From positions 1 through 10,102 of the forward strand of contig CAJKSP010000063.1 in assembly GCA_905202595.1 (NCBI GenBank): DNA of 10,102 bases, in the 5' to 3' direction. The notes below the pieces were generated by a model. That model was not told where the DNA came from. It did no database searches and worked only from the letters and a program-made list of their open reading frames with translations. Source of the DNA: an uncultured Sutterella sp. Its GTDB lineage: Bacteria; Pseudomonadota; Gammaproteobacteria; Burkholderiales; Burkholderiaceae_F. The position numbers were made by a program, and so were the translations under genes. Numbering within the stretch: position 1 is the stretch's first letter; every line of letters begins with the position of its first letter. Positions 1-6,047 of this stretch are shown here, piece after piece.

Positions 1-129
1 AGCCCCCTCTGGGGTAACAATAAAGCTTCCCGCTTCAGCGGGGAGTTGCTTACAGCGCTGGCTAAGCGTGCGGGTGAAACCTCTTGCGGTTCCTATGAAG
101 TACCCCTCTTCTTTTTCAGGGCACTTCGA

Positions 130-135
130 TACAAT
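130..135 (+). promoter_or_regulatory. Candidate -10 element of the dcuC promoter
   Basis: TACAAT matches TATAAT in five of six bases. A start 6-8 nt downstream would begin the transcript at about 142, right where the long leader hairpin starts. No good -35 hexamer lies 16-18 bp upstream (the region reads CTCTTCTT), so the promoter would be activator-dependent or the match is fortuitous. Confidence 0.3.
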
Positions 136-142
136 GGGCGCT

Positions 143-204
143 GTCTGCCGCGCCTCCCTCTCTGTCGAGAGGCTATTTCCATTCTTAAATGCTTTGCGGC
201 AGAC
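143..204 (+). promoter_or_regulatory. Leader hairpin next to the dcuC ribosome binding site
   Basis: GTCTGCCGC (143-151) is perfectly complementary to GCGGCAGAC (196-204). Inside the loop a second perfect hairpin forms, CCTCTC (157-162) with GAGAGG (167-172) around TGTC. The 3' arm ends three bases before the ribosome binding site AAGAGGAG (207-214). A competing pairing, GGCGC (137-141) with GCGCC (150-154), would break the long stem, so two exclusive folds are possible. This suggests post-transcriptional control of dcuC, for example by mRNA stability or ribosome access. That role is inference. Confidence 0.45.
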
Positions 205-222
205 GCAAGAGGAGACGCATTC

Positions 223-1491
223 ATGTCCTGGACCATGTGGGTCGCGCTCATCATTACGATCGGCGCGATTTGGGCGCTGATCAAGCGCTATGAAACCCGC
301 CTTGTGCTGCTCACGGCGGGCATTTTGATGGCTGTCATCTCTCTGAAGCCGATGATTGCCTTCCAGCAGTTCGACAAGTCGATGACAAACGCTTCGCTCA
401 TCATCGCCATCTGCTCGGCCATGGGCTTTGCGGGCGTTGTTTCGGCGACGAAGTGCGACGTGCATCTCGTGTCGCTTCTGACGAAGCCCCTGAAGAAGCT
501 CGGCCTGCTGCTTCTGCCGGCCTGCATGCTTGTCGTCTCCCTCATTTCTATTGCCATTCCGTCCACGTCCGGCCTCGTTGCCGCTGTCGGTCCGACGATC
601 ATTCCGCTGATGATCCGCGCAGGCTTCCGCCCGGCGATTGCTGCGGCGACGGTTGTGGGCTCGATTACGGCGGCCTACCTGAGCCCGGGCGTTTCGCACA
701 ATGCTTTTGTGGCGAAGCTCGCCGGGATGGAAGTGATCGACTTCATTGGAAAGTGGGCTGATGTGACGGTTGTGGCCTCGCTCGCCGCCATCGTTCTCAT
801 GCTTGTCGTCTGCATTGTGTACGGCGACTTCAAGAAGGGCGGCTTCGGCGAAGAGGCTGCGCGCCGCGAAGGCGATGCCGAGCTGCCGGAGAAGCCCAAT
901 ATTGCCTATGCCATTGCCCCGATGCTTCCGGTGGTCATCCTCATCATCGCCTCGATTTGGGCGCCGCAGCTCAAGATGTCGGTCGCAACCGCCATGCTGA
1001 TCGGTACGATTTACGCTCTTGCTGTGACGCGCTCAAACCCTGCTGACATTACGAAGAAGTTTTTTGACGGCATGGGATCGGGTTACGCCAAGATCCTTGG
1101 CATCATCATTGCTGCCGGCGTCTTTGCGGCCGGCCTGCGCGCCTGCGGCGTAATCGACGCTTTTGTCGACTATCTCACGCATGCCAACGAAGTCGCCAAG
1201 CTCGGCGCTGCGCTCGGGCCCTATCTCATGGCGCTCGTCACGGGTTCTGGCGATGCGGCGACGTTTGCCTTCAACGAAGCGGTGACGCCTCATGCCGAAC
1301 AGTTCGGCCTGTCGATTGATGCGCTCGGCTACCTTGCGGCTATTTCAGGCAACTTCGGCCGTCTGTCGTCGCCGCTTGCTGGCGGCATGATCATTGCTGC
1401 GGGCCTTGCCGGGGTTTCTCCTTTTGAGATCGTCAAGCGCACGGCGCCTGTGATGTTCGTGCTCCTAGTGGGCGTGTACATCTTCTCGTGA
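223..1491 (+). CDS. dcuC: Anaerobic C4-dicarboxylate transporter, DcuC family
   Basis: A 422-residue inner-membrane carrier that in this family moves succinate, fumarate or malate and serves succinate efflux or exchange during anaerobic growth. The protein is hydrophobic throughout, with roughly ten to twelve membrane segments. The C-terminal half carries family signatures: V-T-G-S-G-D near residue 339, then S-G-N-F-G-R-L-S-S-P and S-P-F-E-I-V-K-R-T near residue 399, closely matching what I recall of E. coli DcuC. The hydrophilic loop around residues 205-225 is the expected central cytoplasmic loop. It is slightly shorter than E. coli DcuC (about 460 residues), mainly at the N-terminal side. 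I chose ATG 223 because AAGAGGAG lies 8 nt upstream and the protein then begins directly with a membrane segment. The upstream extension to 46 looks noncoding. It is monocistronic, with a terminator at 1572-1607. A DcuD-type paralogue cannot be excluded. Confidence 0.88.
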   Translation: MSWTMWVALIITIGAIWALIKRYETRLVLLTAGILMAVISLKPMIAFQQFDKSMTNASLIIAICSAMGFAGVVSATKCDVHLVSLLTKPLKKLGLLLLPACMLVVSLISIAIPSTSGLVAAVGPTIIPLMIRAGFRPAIAAATVVGSITAAYLSPGVSHNAFVAKLAGMEVIDFIGKWADVTVVASLAAIVLMLVVCIVYGDFKKGGFGEEAARREGDAELPEKPNIAYAIAPMLPVVILIIASIWAPQLKMSVATAMLIGTIYALAVTRSNPADITKKFFDGMGSGYAKILGIIIAAGVFAAGLRACGVIDAFVDYLTHANEVAKLGAALGPYLMALVTGSGDAATFAFNEAVTPHAEQFGLSIDALGYLAAISGNFGRLSSPLAGGMIIAAGLAGVSPFEIVKRTAPVMFVLLVGVYIFS

Positions 1492-1510
1492 TCCTGCGTT
1501 GTACCGGCGC

Positions 1511-1562
1511 AAGCGCTCCCTTCAATGCGGAGCGCTTATGCCGACAGCCTGCTTCCGCAGGC
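1511..1562 (+). other. Two tandem perfect hairpins in the dcuC 3' untranslated region
   Basis: AAGCGCTCC (1511-1519) pairs perfectly with GGAGCGCTT (1529-1537), and GCCTGC (1547-1552) pairs with GCAGGC (1557-1562) around a TTCC loop. Neither is followed by a T run. They lie 19 nt after the dcuC stop and directly before the terminator hairpin, so the mRNA would end in three consecutive stems. A role in 3'-end protection, or as a Hfq/ProQ-type 3' UTR RNA, is possible but not shown. Confidence 0.5.
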
Positions 1563-1571
1563 AGCTGCAAT

Positions 1572-1607
1572 AAAGCCAGCTCAGCCAAATGGCGGGCTGG
1601 CTTTTTT
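1572..1607 (+). terminator. Rho-independent terminator of dcuC
   Basis: AAAGCCAGC (1572-1580) pairs with GCTGGCTTT (1596-1604); U-G and C-G pairs extend the stem, and a small inner GCC/GGC helix fills the loop. A run of six T follows from 1602. Confidence 0.88.
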
Positions 1608-2014
1608 GAGCAGAGAATCGCGTCGCTGGAGCCTTCAGAGAGCTGATCTGCCGATGGAAACAGCTGAATTTCTCTCTAAAGGAATACAGCAAAGCTGTTA
1701 GTTCGCTTGCCTTTAATCGATAGAGTGTGCTGAGGTTTTTGCGATTTTGCTGGGTTTTGAAGGCGGTAATCCAAGAAAAACAATGAGTAGTTGTTGCGCT
1801 ACTAGCCTTTTGGATAATGGCGCGCAGGATGATCACAGCATATATTTCGATAATGCAGTTTTGCCCCCCGATCAGCTTGGCGCTAGCGTCAATCGGCCGA
1901 TCGAGGCGGCGGAACAGCGTTAAAAGACGCATTGCCGATGCTTCCCTCACTTGACGCATTCGTCATGTCGGCTCTGCGTGCTTACAAAACAACCATCAGG
2001 AAGAAGCAAGAATT
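1608..2014. promoter_or_regulatory. Gene-free region upstream of cstA with clustered palindromes
   Basis: I see no convincing gene. A minus-strand open frame (1522-1959) overlaps the dcuC terminator and has no recognisable domain. The part near cstA holds dyads that look like protein-binding sites: TTGGCGCTAGCGTCAA (1877-1892, one mismatched pair), ATCGGCCGAT (1892-1901, perfect) and TGACGCATTCGTCA (1952-1965, 5-bp arms). GACGCATT occurs twice, at 1926 and 1953. TTGACG (1951-1956) resembles a -35 box, but no fitting -10 box follows at normal spacing. The cstA ribosome binding site is AGGAAG (1998-2003). CstA genes are often under catabolite or nutrient control, so operators here are plausible. 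Confidence 0.4.
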
Positions 2015-3703
2015 ATGAACGGCTTAACAGTGATGCTCATCACATTGGTCGTGCTCGCCTTCGGCTACTTCGGGTATGCGAAGTGGCTTGAGAAGACATG
2101 GGGCGTCGACCCGAATCGTCCGACGCCGGCCATGCAGAAGCACGGCGGCGACTATGCACCGGCCTCCAAATGGACGGTCTTCGCGCATCAGTTCACATCC
2201 ATTACAGGCGCCGGCCCTGTGACCGGCCCGATCATCGCAGCCATGTTCGGTTGGCTCCCCGCGCTCCTCTGGATGCTCGTAGGCGGCGTCTTCTTCGGCG
2301 CTGTGCAGGACTTCACCGCGCTCTATGCGTCTGTGAAGAATGGCGGCCGTTCGATTGGCTCCATCATTGAGGACTATGTCGGCCGCACGGGCCGTCAGCT
2401 TTTCCTCCTTTTCTGCTGGCTTTTCACGCTCCTCGTGATCGCAGCCTTCTGCGACATGGTGGCCAACACGTTCAACGGCTTTGCCAAGGACGGCTCGCAG
2501 ATCATGCCGAACGCCGCGGCTGCGTCGATTTCGCTGCTTTACATGTTCGTTGCCGTTCTCTTCGGCCTTTTCATCAAGTACAAGAAGCCGAGCGCCGGCC
2601 TGCAGTTCATCGTGGGCGTCGTGCTCATGGTGCTGATGCTCTGGATCGGCATCGACTTCCCGGTCTATACGACTGCTGAGAACTGGCGCCTCGTCGTCTT
2701 CGCGTATCTCTTCTGCGCATCCGTGATGCCGATGTGGCTCCTCAAGCAGCCGCGCGACTATCTGTCGATGTTCCTGCTGATCGGCATGATCATCTGCGGC
2801 GTGCTCGGCGTGTTCGTCAAGAACCCGACCCTCAACATGCCTGCCTTTGCTGGCTTCACGGTCAACAATCTCGACCTCTTCCCGATTCTTTTCGTCACGA
2901 TCGCCTGCGGCGCCGTGTCGGGCTTCCATTCGCTCGTGAGCTCGAACACCTCCTCGAAGATGGTTTCGAACGAAAAGGACATGCGCCTTGTGGGCTACGG
3001 CTCCATGTGCGTTGAAGTGATTCTCGGCGTTGTGTCCCTCGTGGTGGTCTGCGCTGCCGCGACGAACGGCAAGCTACCTTCGGGCACGCCTTTCCAGACG
3101 TTCTCGAGCTCGGTGGCCGGCTTCCTCACGGATCTTTTCGGCGTGCCGACTGACATCTCCGCCTGCATTCTGACGATGTGCGTTTCGGCTCTTGCCCTTA
3201 CGTCTGTTGATGCGGTGGCCCGCATCGGCCGCATGTCGCTGCAGGAGCTCTTCCAGCCGCGCGAAGGCGAAGCCATGGGCCCGGTGCGCAAGCTCTTCAC
3301 GAACACGGTCTTCTCAACAGTGCTGACGCTGCTTCTCGGCTATGCGCTCTGCATGGCGGGTTACATGTCCGTGTGGCCGCTTTTCGGCTCGGCCAACCAG
3401 CTCCTCTCTGCGCTCGTGCTCACGGGCCTTGCGGTCTTCCTTAAGGCAACCGGCCGCAAGGGCTGGATGCTGTACGGCCCGATGACGATCATGTTCTGCG
3501 TGACGATGACGGCTCTTGTCGAGTCGGTCATCGGCATCTTCGGCACGATCCAGAACGGCACGTTCACGTTCATGGTTCAGGGCCTGCAGCTCATCATCGC
3601 TGTGGCGCTGATCATTCTTGCGCTCCTCGTCGTCTACCATTGCGTGGGCAAGCTCCGCGAGCCGGCGAAGAACGTTCAGGCGAATGCAGCCGCCGGGCAC
3701 TAA
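2015..3703 (+). CDS. cstA: Carbon starvation protein A family transporter (peptide/pyruvate carrier)
   Basis: A 562-residue polytopic inner-membrane protein of the CstA family. E. coli members CstA and BtsT import pyruvate, and Campylobacter CstA is linked to peptide uptake; the substrate here is not readable. The family hallmark HQFTSITGAGPVTGPI sits at residues 58-73, followed by the Q-D-F motif at 98-100. Later signatures are L-T-S-V-D-A-V-A-R near residue 395 and W-P-L-F-G-S-A-N-Q-L-L from residue 454. The protein is shorter than E. coli CstA (about 700 residues) and matches the short form found in many anaerobes. ATG 2015 is preceded by AGGAAG at 1998-2003, and the N-terminus begins with a membrane segment. 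A strong terminator at 3781 closes the unit. A carrier for peptides or pyruvate fits an organism that lives on amino acids and organic acids. Confidence 0.92.
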   Translation: MNGLTVMLITLVVLAFGYFGYAKWLEKTWGVDPNRPTPAMQKHGGDYAPASKWTVFAHQFTSITGAGPVTGPIIAAMFGWLPALLWMLVGGVFFGAVQDFTALYASVKNGGRSIGSIIEDYVGRTGRQLFLLFCWLFTLLVIAAFCDMVANTFNGFAKDGSQIMPNAAAASISLLYMFVAVLFGLFIKYKKPSAGLQFIVGVVLMVLMLWIGIDFPVYTTAENWRLVVFAYLFCASVMPMWLLKQPRDYLSMFLLIGMIICGVLGVFVKNPTLNMPAFAGFTVNNLDLFPILFVTIACGAVSGFHSLVSSNTSSKMVSNEKDMRLVGYGSMCVEVILGVVSLVVVCAAATNGKLPSGTPFQTFSSSVAGFLTDLFGVPTDISACILTMCVSALALTSVDAVARIGRMSLQELFQPREGEAMGPVRKLFTNTVFSTVLTLLLGYALCMAGYMSVWPLFGSANQLLSALVLTGLAVFLKATGRKGWMLYGPMTIMFCVTMTALVESVIGIFGTIQNGTFTFMVQGLQLIIAVALIILALLVVYHCVGKLREPAKNVQANAAAGH

Positions 3704-3780
3704 GCTCAGCGCGCGCTGTCAGCAAGAGGGGCGCTGCAGCCTGAGCGGCTGATCGGCTCCCCATCCTGCCAAATGCATGC

Positions 3781-3820
3781 AAGGCCGCCATCTTCGATTA
3801 AGATGGCGGCCTTTCCTTTT
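3781..3820 (+). terminator. Strong rho-independent terminator of cstA
   Basis: AAGGCCGCCATCTT (3781-3794) and AAGATGGCGGCCTT (3800-3813) form a perfect 14-bp stem with loop CGATT. A T-rich tail, TTTCCTTTTATTTT, follows. It lies about 80 nt after the cstA stop. Confidence 0.92.
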
Positions 3821-3843
3821 ATTTTCTCTTTGAGCGGCGAGCC

Positions 3844-4245
3844 ATGGGATTCATCATCAGCACGCTTCTCACGGGATTCCCCGTGATTCTTCCCGTCATC
3901 GTTCTTTTGATCGCGAGGCTTGTCGGCTACCGCTACCCTGTGCAGAAGCCGCTGATGATGGCGGCGCTAGCGTTCTATGCGCTCGGACTCATTGCCTTTG
4001 CTGTTCACGGCTGGACGACGGGTCTGGGGCCGGCTGAATTCTTCCGGGCCTACTACGGCCATCCGACAGAGCAGACGCTGGCCTGCAAGGCAGGCTATGC
4101 AGGGCAGGCGTTTGCTGTCGTAGCGCTTCTTTTTGTGGTGAATTGGAGCACTGTGAGGCTCTTTCTCATGCGCCGCGATGCCAAGAAAGCTGCGCAGGGA
4201 AAAGCGCCGGCCGGCGAAAGCCAGGGAGATGCAGCCGGGAAGTAG
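3844..4245 (+). CDS. Small membrane protein of unknown function
   Basis: A 133-residue protein I cannot assign to a family. Three hydrophobic segments are visible, at about residues 3-26, 36-57 and 86-108, followed by a hydrophilic Lys/Ala/Gly-rich tail. A polar loop (about 58-85, including F-R-A-Y-Y-G-H-P) separates segments 2 and 3. ATG 3844 is the first start in frame; the ribosome binding site is weak (GGCGA 3836-3840, too close). The gene begins only about 24 nt after the tail of the cstA terminator, leaving almost no room for its own promoter. It may therefore depend on read-through from cstA, or on a promoter within the terminator region. Codon use resembles its neighbours and the hydrophobic pattern argues for a real protein. 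A role as a small partner of CstA is only a guess from position. Confidence 0.62.
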   Translation: MGFIISTLLTGFPVILPVIVLLIARLVGYRYPVQKPLMMAALAFYALGLIAFAVHGWTTGLGPAEFFRAYYGHPTEQTLACKAGYAGQAFAVVALLFVVNWSTVRLFLMRRDAKKAAQGKAPAGESQGDAAGK

Positions 4246-4299
4246 CCAGGCTTTTGGGGACGTTCGGGCATCGTTTCGGCTGCTTGGCGGACCAGACTG

Positions 4300-5475
4300 T
4301 CAGGCAGCTCCCCGGATCCTTTCGGCTGCTTTGATGCGGCGGATGATCCAGAGGATCAGCAGCAGAGAAAAGCCTATGCCGGCGAGGCACATGCCAGGGA
4401 GCGCCGCCCATTCCGCGGTCAATCCGCTTTCGATCGGCAGGCCGCCGAGCCAGGCGCCGAGCGCGTTGCCGCCGTTGAAGGCTACTTGTGCGAGCGCGGC
4501 CGCCAGAAGCTGGCCCTCTTTGGCATTTTCGAGGATAAGCACTTGCTCCGGGCCGGAAATGAAGAAGGGCGCTGTGGCGATGAGAATCGTGAGCACCACG
4601 GCAGCCGGCGCCCAATGTGCGGCAAAGAAAACGATGACGAGCGAGGCGACGAGCACGCCCTGTCCCATGCAGGCCAGAGCGGGGTTGGTAATGCGCAGCG
4701 AAAGCTTGGCGGAAAGCAGGTTGCCGAGCACCATGCCTGCGCCGGCCGCTGTGACGACGGCGCTCATGAAAGCGGCCGGAATGGCGGCAACGTCTTCAAT
4801 GATGGGGTTGACGTAGGAGTAGTAGGCGAAGAAGCCGCCATTGCCGAAGCCGATGGCACCTAGAACCAGCCAGGGCTGCAGCGAGCCCAGAAACCGAAAC
4901 TGCGCTGCAAAGCCTTTGTCGGGGAGCGGCGGCAGGTCTGGCACCCAGCGCTTGACTGCGAAGACGACGAAAAGACCGACGAGAGCAACAATCGCAAAGG
5001 CGCAGCGCCACGACACGGCCCAGGCAAGAAAGCTGCCGAGCGGCACGCCGACCAGATTGGCAACGGTCATGCCGGCGACGGCGAGGCAGACGTCGCGGCT
5101 GGCTTCGCCGGGCTTTGCAAGCTTGGTGCAGATGATGGAGCCGACGCCGAAGAAGGCGCCGTGCGGCAGGCCGGCCACAAAGCGCGCAGCGGTCATGAGC
5201 CAATAGTTGGGCGAGAGCGCTGCTGCGCCGTTGCCGACTGCGATGAGCGCAGCGAGCAGAAGCAGAAGCTTGGTGAGCGGGATGCGCCGCGCAAAAACCA
5301 CCATCAGCAGAACGCCGGCGCAGACGCCGAGCGCGTAGGCCGAGATGAAATGGCCTGCCTGCGGGATGCTGACCTGTAGACCTTCGGCTGCGGGCGAGAG
5401 GATCGACATCATGGAGAACTCGGCAATGCCGAGCGCAAACGTGCCGAAAGCGAGCGCTAGGACGTGCTTCTGCAT
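4300..5475 (-). CDS. araJ: AraJ-like MFS transporter (DHA1 family)
   Basis: A 391-residue major facilitator protein with twelve predicted membrane segments, aligning end to end with what I recall of E. coli AraJ (about 394 residues). Shared stretches are G-T-F-A-L-G-I-A-E-F (11-20), A-G-H-F-I-S-A-Y-A-L-G-V (40-51), GLPHGAFFGVGSI (102-114) and MTVANLVGVPLG (136-147), plus L-x-N-A-K-E-G in the C-terminal half. AraJ and related proteins are proton-driven exporters of sugars or drugs. The physiological substrate is unknown and need not be arabinose. The start ATG at 5475 matches the AraJ N-terminus, but there is no Shine-Dalgarno sequence before it (CCCTACAAAAACC). It is divergent from the twin RNA locus and convergent with the small membrane protein, 54 bp apart, with no clear terminator between them. 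Confidence 0.85.
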   Translation of the reverse strand: MQKHVLALAFGTFALGIAEFSMMSILSPAAEGLQVSIPQAGHFISAYALGVCAGVLLMVVFARRIPLTKLLLLLAALIAVGNGAAALSPNYWLMTAARFVAGLPHGAFFGVGSIICTKLAKPGEASRDVCLAVAGMTVANLVGVPLGSFLAWAVSWRCAFAIVALVGLFVVFAVKRWVPDLPPLPDKGFAAQFRFLGSLQPWLVLGAIGFGNGGFFAYYSYVNPIIEDVAAIPAAFMSAVVTAAGAGMVLGNLLSAKLSLRITNPALACMGQGVLVASLVIVFFAAHWAPAAVVLTILIATAPFFISGPEQVLILENAKEGQLLAAALAQVAFNGGNALGAWLGGLPIESGLTAEWAALPGMCLAGIGFSLLLILWIIRRIKAAERIRGAA

Positions 5476-5507
5476 GGTTTTTGTAGGGAAAGTACTGATG
5501 GTCCGCC

Positions 5508-5513
5508 ACTATA
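5508..5513 (-). promoter_or_regulatory. Candidate -10 element of the araJ promoter
   Basis: On the minus strand TATAGT (five of six consensus bases) lies 32 nt before the araJ start codon, giving a leader of about 25 nt. No clear -35 hexamer is at 16-18 bp. Confidence 0.35.
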
Positions 5514-5624
5514 CACGCTTTTGGCGTCGATTCTGCGGCAGTTTTTCCCGAGAGGAGAAGGCATTCCCGGCCTTCTGCCGAATGGCAAGGCTCACCTTGG
5601 CTGTTGCATTTTGTTTCTATTAAT

Positions 5625-5668
5625 GCAAATGATTCTCACTTGCGAATTTTAAAAGGCTTTGGTAAAGT
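5625..5668 (+). promoter_or_regulatory. Fur-box-like operator and promoter of RNA copy A
   Basis: GCAAATGATTCTCACTTGC (5625-5643) matches the 19-base Fur consensus (core TGAnnnTCA) at 12 positions by my count and is itself an inverted repeat with 7 of 8 arm bases matching. It overlaps the -35 hexamer TTGCGA (5640-5645). TAAAGT (5663-5668) follows after exactly 17 bp as -10. A flanking 7-bp inverted repeat, TTGCATT (5604-5610) with AATGCAA (5622-5628), adds to the operator. The arrangement predicts repression by metal-loaded Fur. Confidence 0.65.
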
Positions 5669-5674
5669 TCATTT

Positions 5675-5858
5675 CAACAACGGAACGCGGCGCCGCCGCA
5701 ACAAGGAGCCAAGGGGTCGGCTCCGCGGCGGCTGACTCGGCAGACAGTAGGGGAAAGCTGTCAGCGACGCCGAGTGCGAGGAGTCTTCTCCTGCTCTTCG
5801 TCTGCGAGCCGTGGGTCTCCTCTTGGGGCGGCAGCACTGAGCTGACCGCCCTTTTTTT
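5675..5858 (+). ncRNA. Structured small RNA, copy A of a twin pair (candidate iron-responsive sRNA)
   Basis: Predicted 184-nt transcript; sequence identity with copy B begins exactly 6 nt after the -10 box. I do not recognise the family. Helices: closing stem ACGG 5680-5683 with CCGT 5809-5812 and CGC 5686-5688 with GCG 5804-5806; P2 GCCGCCGC 5692-5699 with GCGGCGGC 5725-5732, topped by GGAGCC/GGCTCC around loop AAGGGGTC; P3 CTCGGC 5736-5741 with GCCGAG 5769-5774, topped by GACAG/CTGTC around TAGGGGAAAG; P4 CGAGGAG 5777-5783 with CTCTTCG 5794-5800 around TCTTCTCCTG. The terminator follows. G-rich loops are conserved, and the C-rich loop could bind Shine-Dalgarno sequences. Paired differences with copy B preserve P2 and P3. 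The open frames across it are not conserved between copies. A protein-binding decoy RNA is an alternative to an antisense role. Confidence 0.72.
5826..5858 (+). terminator. Rho-independent terminator of RNA copy A
   Basis: GGGCGGCAGC (5826-5835) pairs with GCTG-A-CCGCCC (5841-5851, one bulged A) around loop ACTGA. Seven T (5852-5858) follow. Confidence 0.9.
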
Positions 5859-5997
5859 ACGTCGATAGTCGATCCAGCTGCTTTTACCAACCAAACAGTG
5901 CCGAGCGTTTTGAATCAAAGACTAAAACGCAAGGTTCGGGTGAATCCGAGGTTGGTTCGAGGTGGGATCTTTCCGCAGTTGTGTTTTGTTGCATATT
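5859..5997. other. Spacer between the two RNA copies
   Basis: No gene or conserved structure is seen. It contains short direct repeats only: GTCGAT twice at 5861-5873, and GAGGTTGG/GAGGTGGG around 5948-5966. Its right end (GCAT 5991-5994 with ATGC 6002-6005) is the counterpart of the upstream inverted repeat of copy A. Confidence 0.4.
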
Positions 5998-6041
5998 GAA
6001 AATGCTTCTCACTTGCAAAAATTTGTCTGCCTCGATAAAGT
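5998..6041 (+). promoter_or_regulatory. Fur-box-like operator and promoter of RNA copy B
   Basis: GAAAATGCTTCTCACTTGC (5998-6016) shares 12 of 19 positions with the Fur consensus. It overlaps the -35 hexamer TTGCAA (6013-6018). TAAAGT (6036-6041), within GATAAAGT, follows after exactly 17 bp. The layout is identical to copy A although the spacer sequence differs, which supports function. Confidence 0.63.
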
Positions 6042-6047
6042 AGCCAT

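Larger units (their letters stand above)
1..222 (+). other. Gene-free leader region upstream of dcuC with several small hairpins
   Basis: No coding region is credible here. An in-frame open extension from 46 exists, but it lacks a ribosome binding site and encodes no family sequence. Visible helices are CCCC 4-7 with GGGG 11-14; CTTCCCGC paired with GCGGGGAG around a TTCA loop (about 26-45, one G-U pair); CGCT 56-59 with AGCG 65-68; GGGT 72-75 with ACCC 102-105, enclosing AACC/GGTT (78-81, 88-91). The first strong hairpin may be the terminator of a gene left of the window, although the T run after it is poor. The later helices resemble an RNA leader, but I do not recognise a known riboswitch class. 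Confidence 0.4.

Noticed and set aside
46..222. N-terminal extension of dcuC
   Set aside because: No SD at 46, non-membrane and unrelated sequence, and a strong SD before ATG 223. The stretch is better explained as a structured leader.
1522..1959. 145-residue minus-strand open frame between dcuC and cstA
   Set aside because: It overlaps the dcuC terminator and the cstA operator-like palindromes, has no ribosome binding site that I can see and no recognisable domain. A decayed gene cannot be excluded but is not supported.
5675..5858. RNA copy A as 6S RNA, suggested by its length of 184 nt
   Set aside because: 6S RNA is one long hairpin with a central bubble; this has several short hairpins within a closing stem and is duplicated with Fur-like boxes.
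5659..5868. Plus-strand 69-codon open frame across RNA copy A
   Set aside because: Its start precedes the predicted transcription start and the equivalent frame in copy B is interrupted by a stop.
5649..5918. Minus-strand open frames across RNA copy A (and 6009-6239 across copy B), which share a similar Arg/Pro-rich peptide stretch
   Set aside because: The similarity follows from the DNA duplication. Differences are compensatory in RNA helices, and the conserved promoters and terminators point to + strand transcripts.
5942..5966. GGTTCGGGTGAATCC-like stretch resembling a tRNA T-arm
   Set aside because: No acceptor or anticodon arm can be formed around it.
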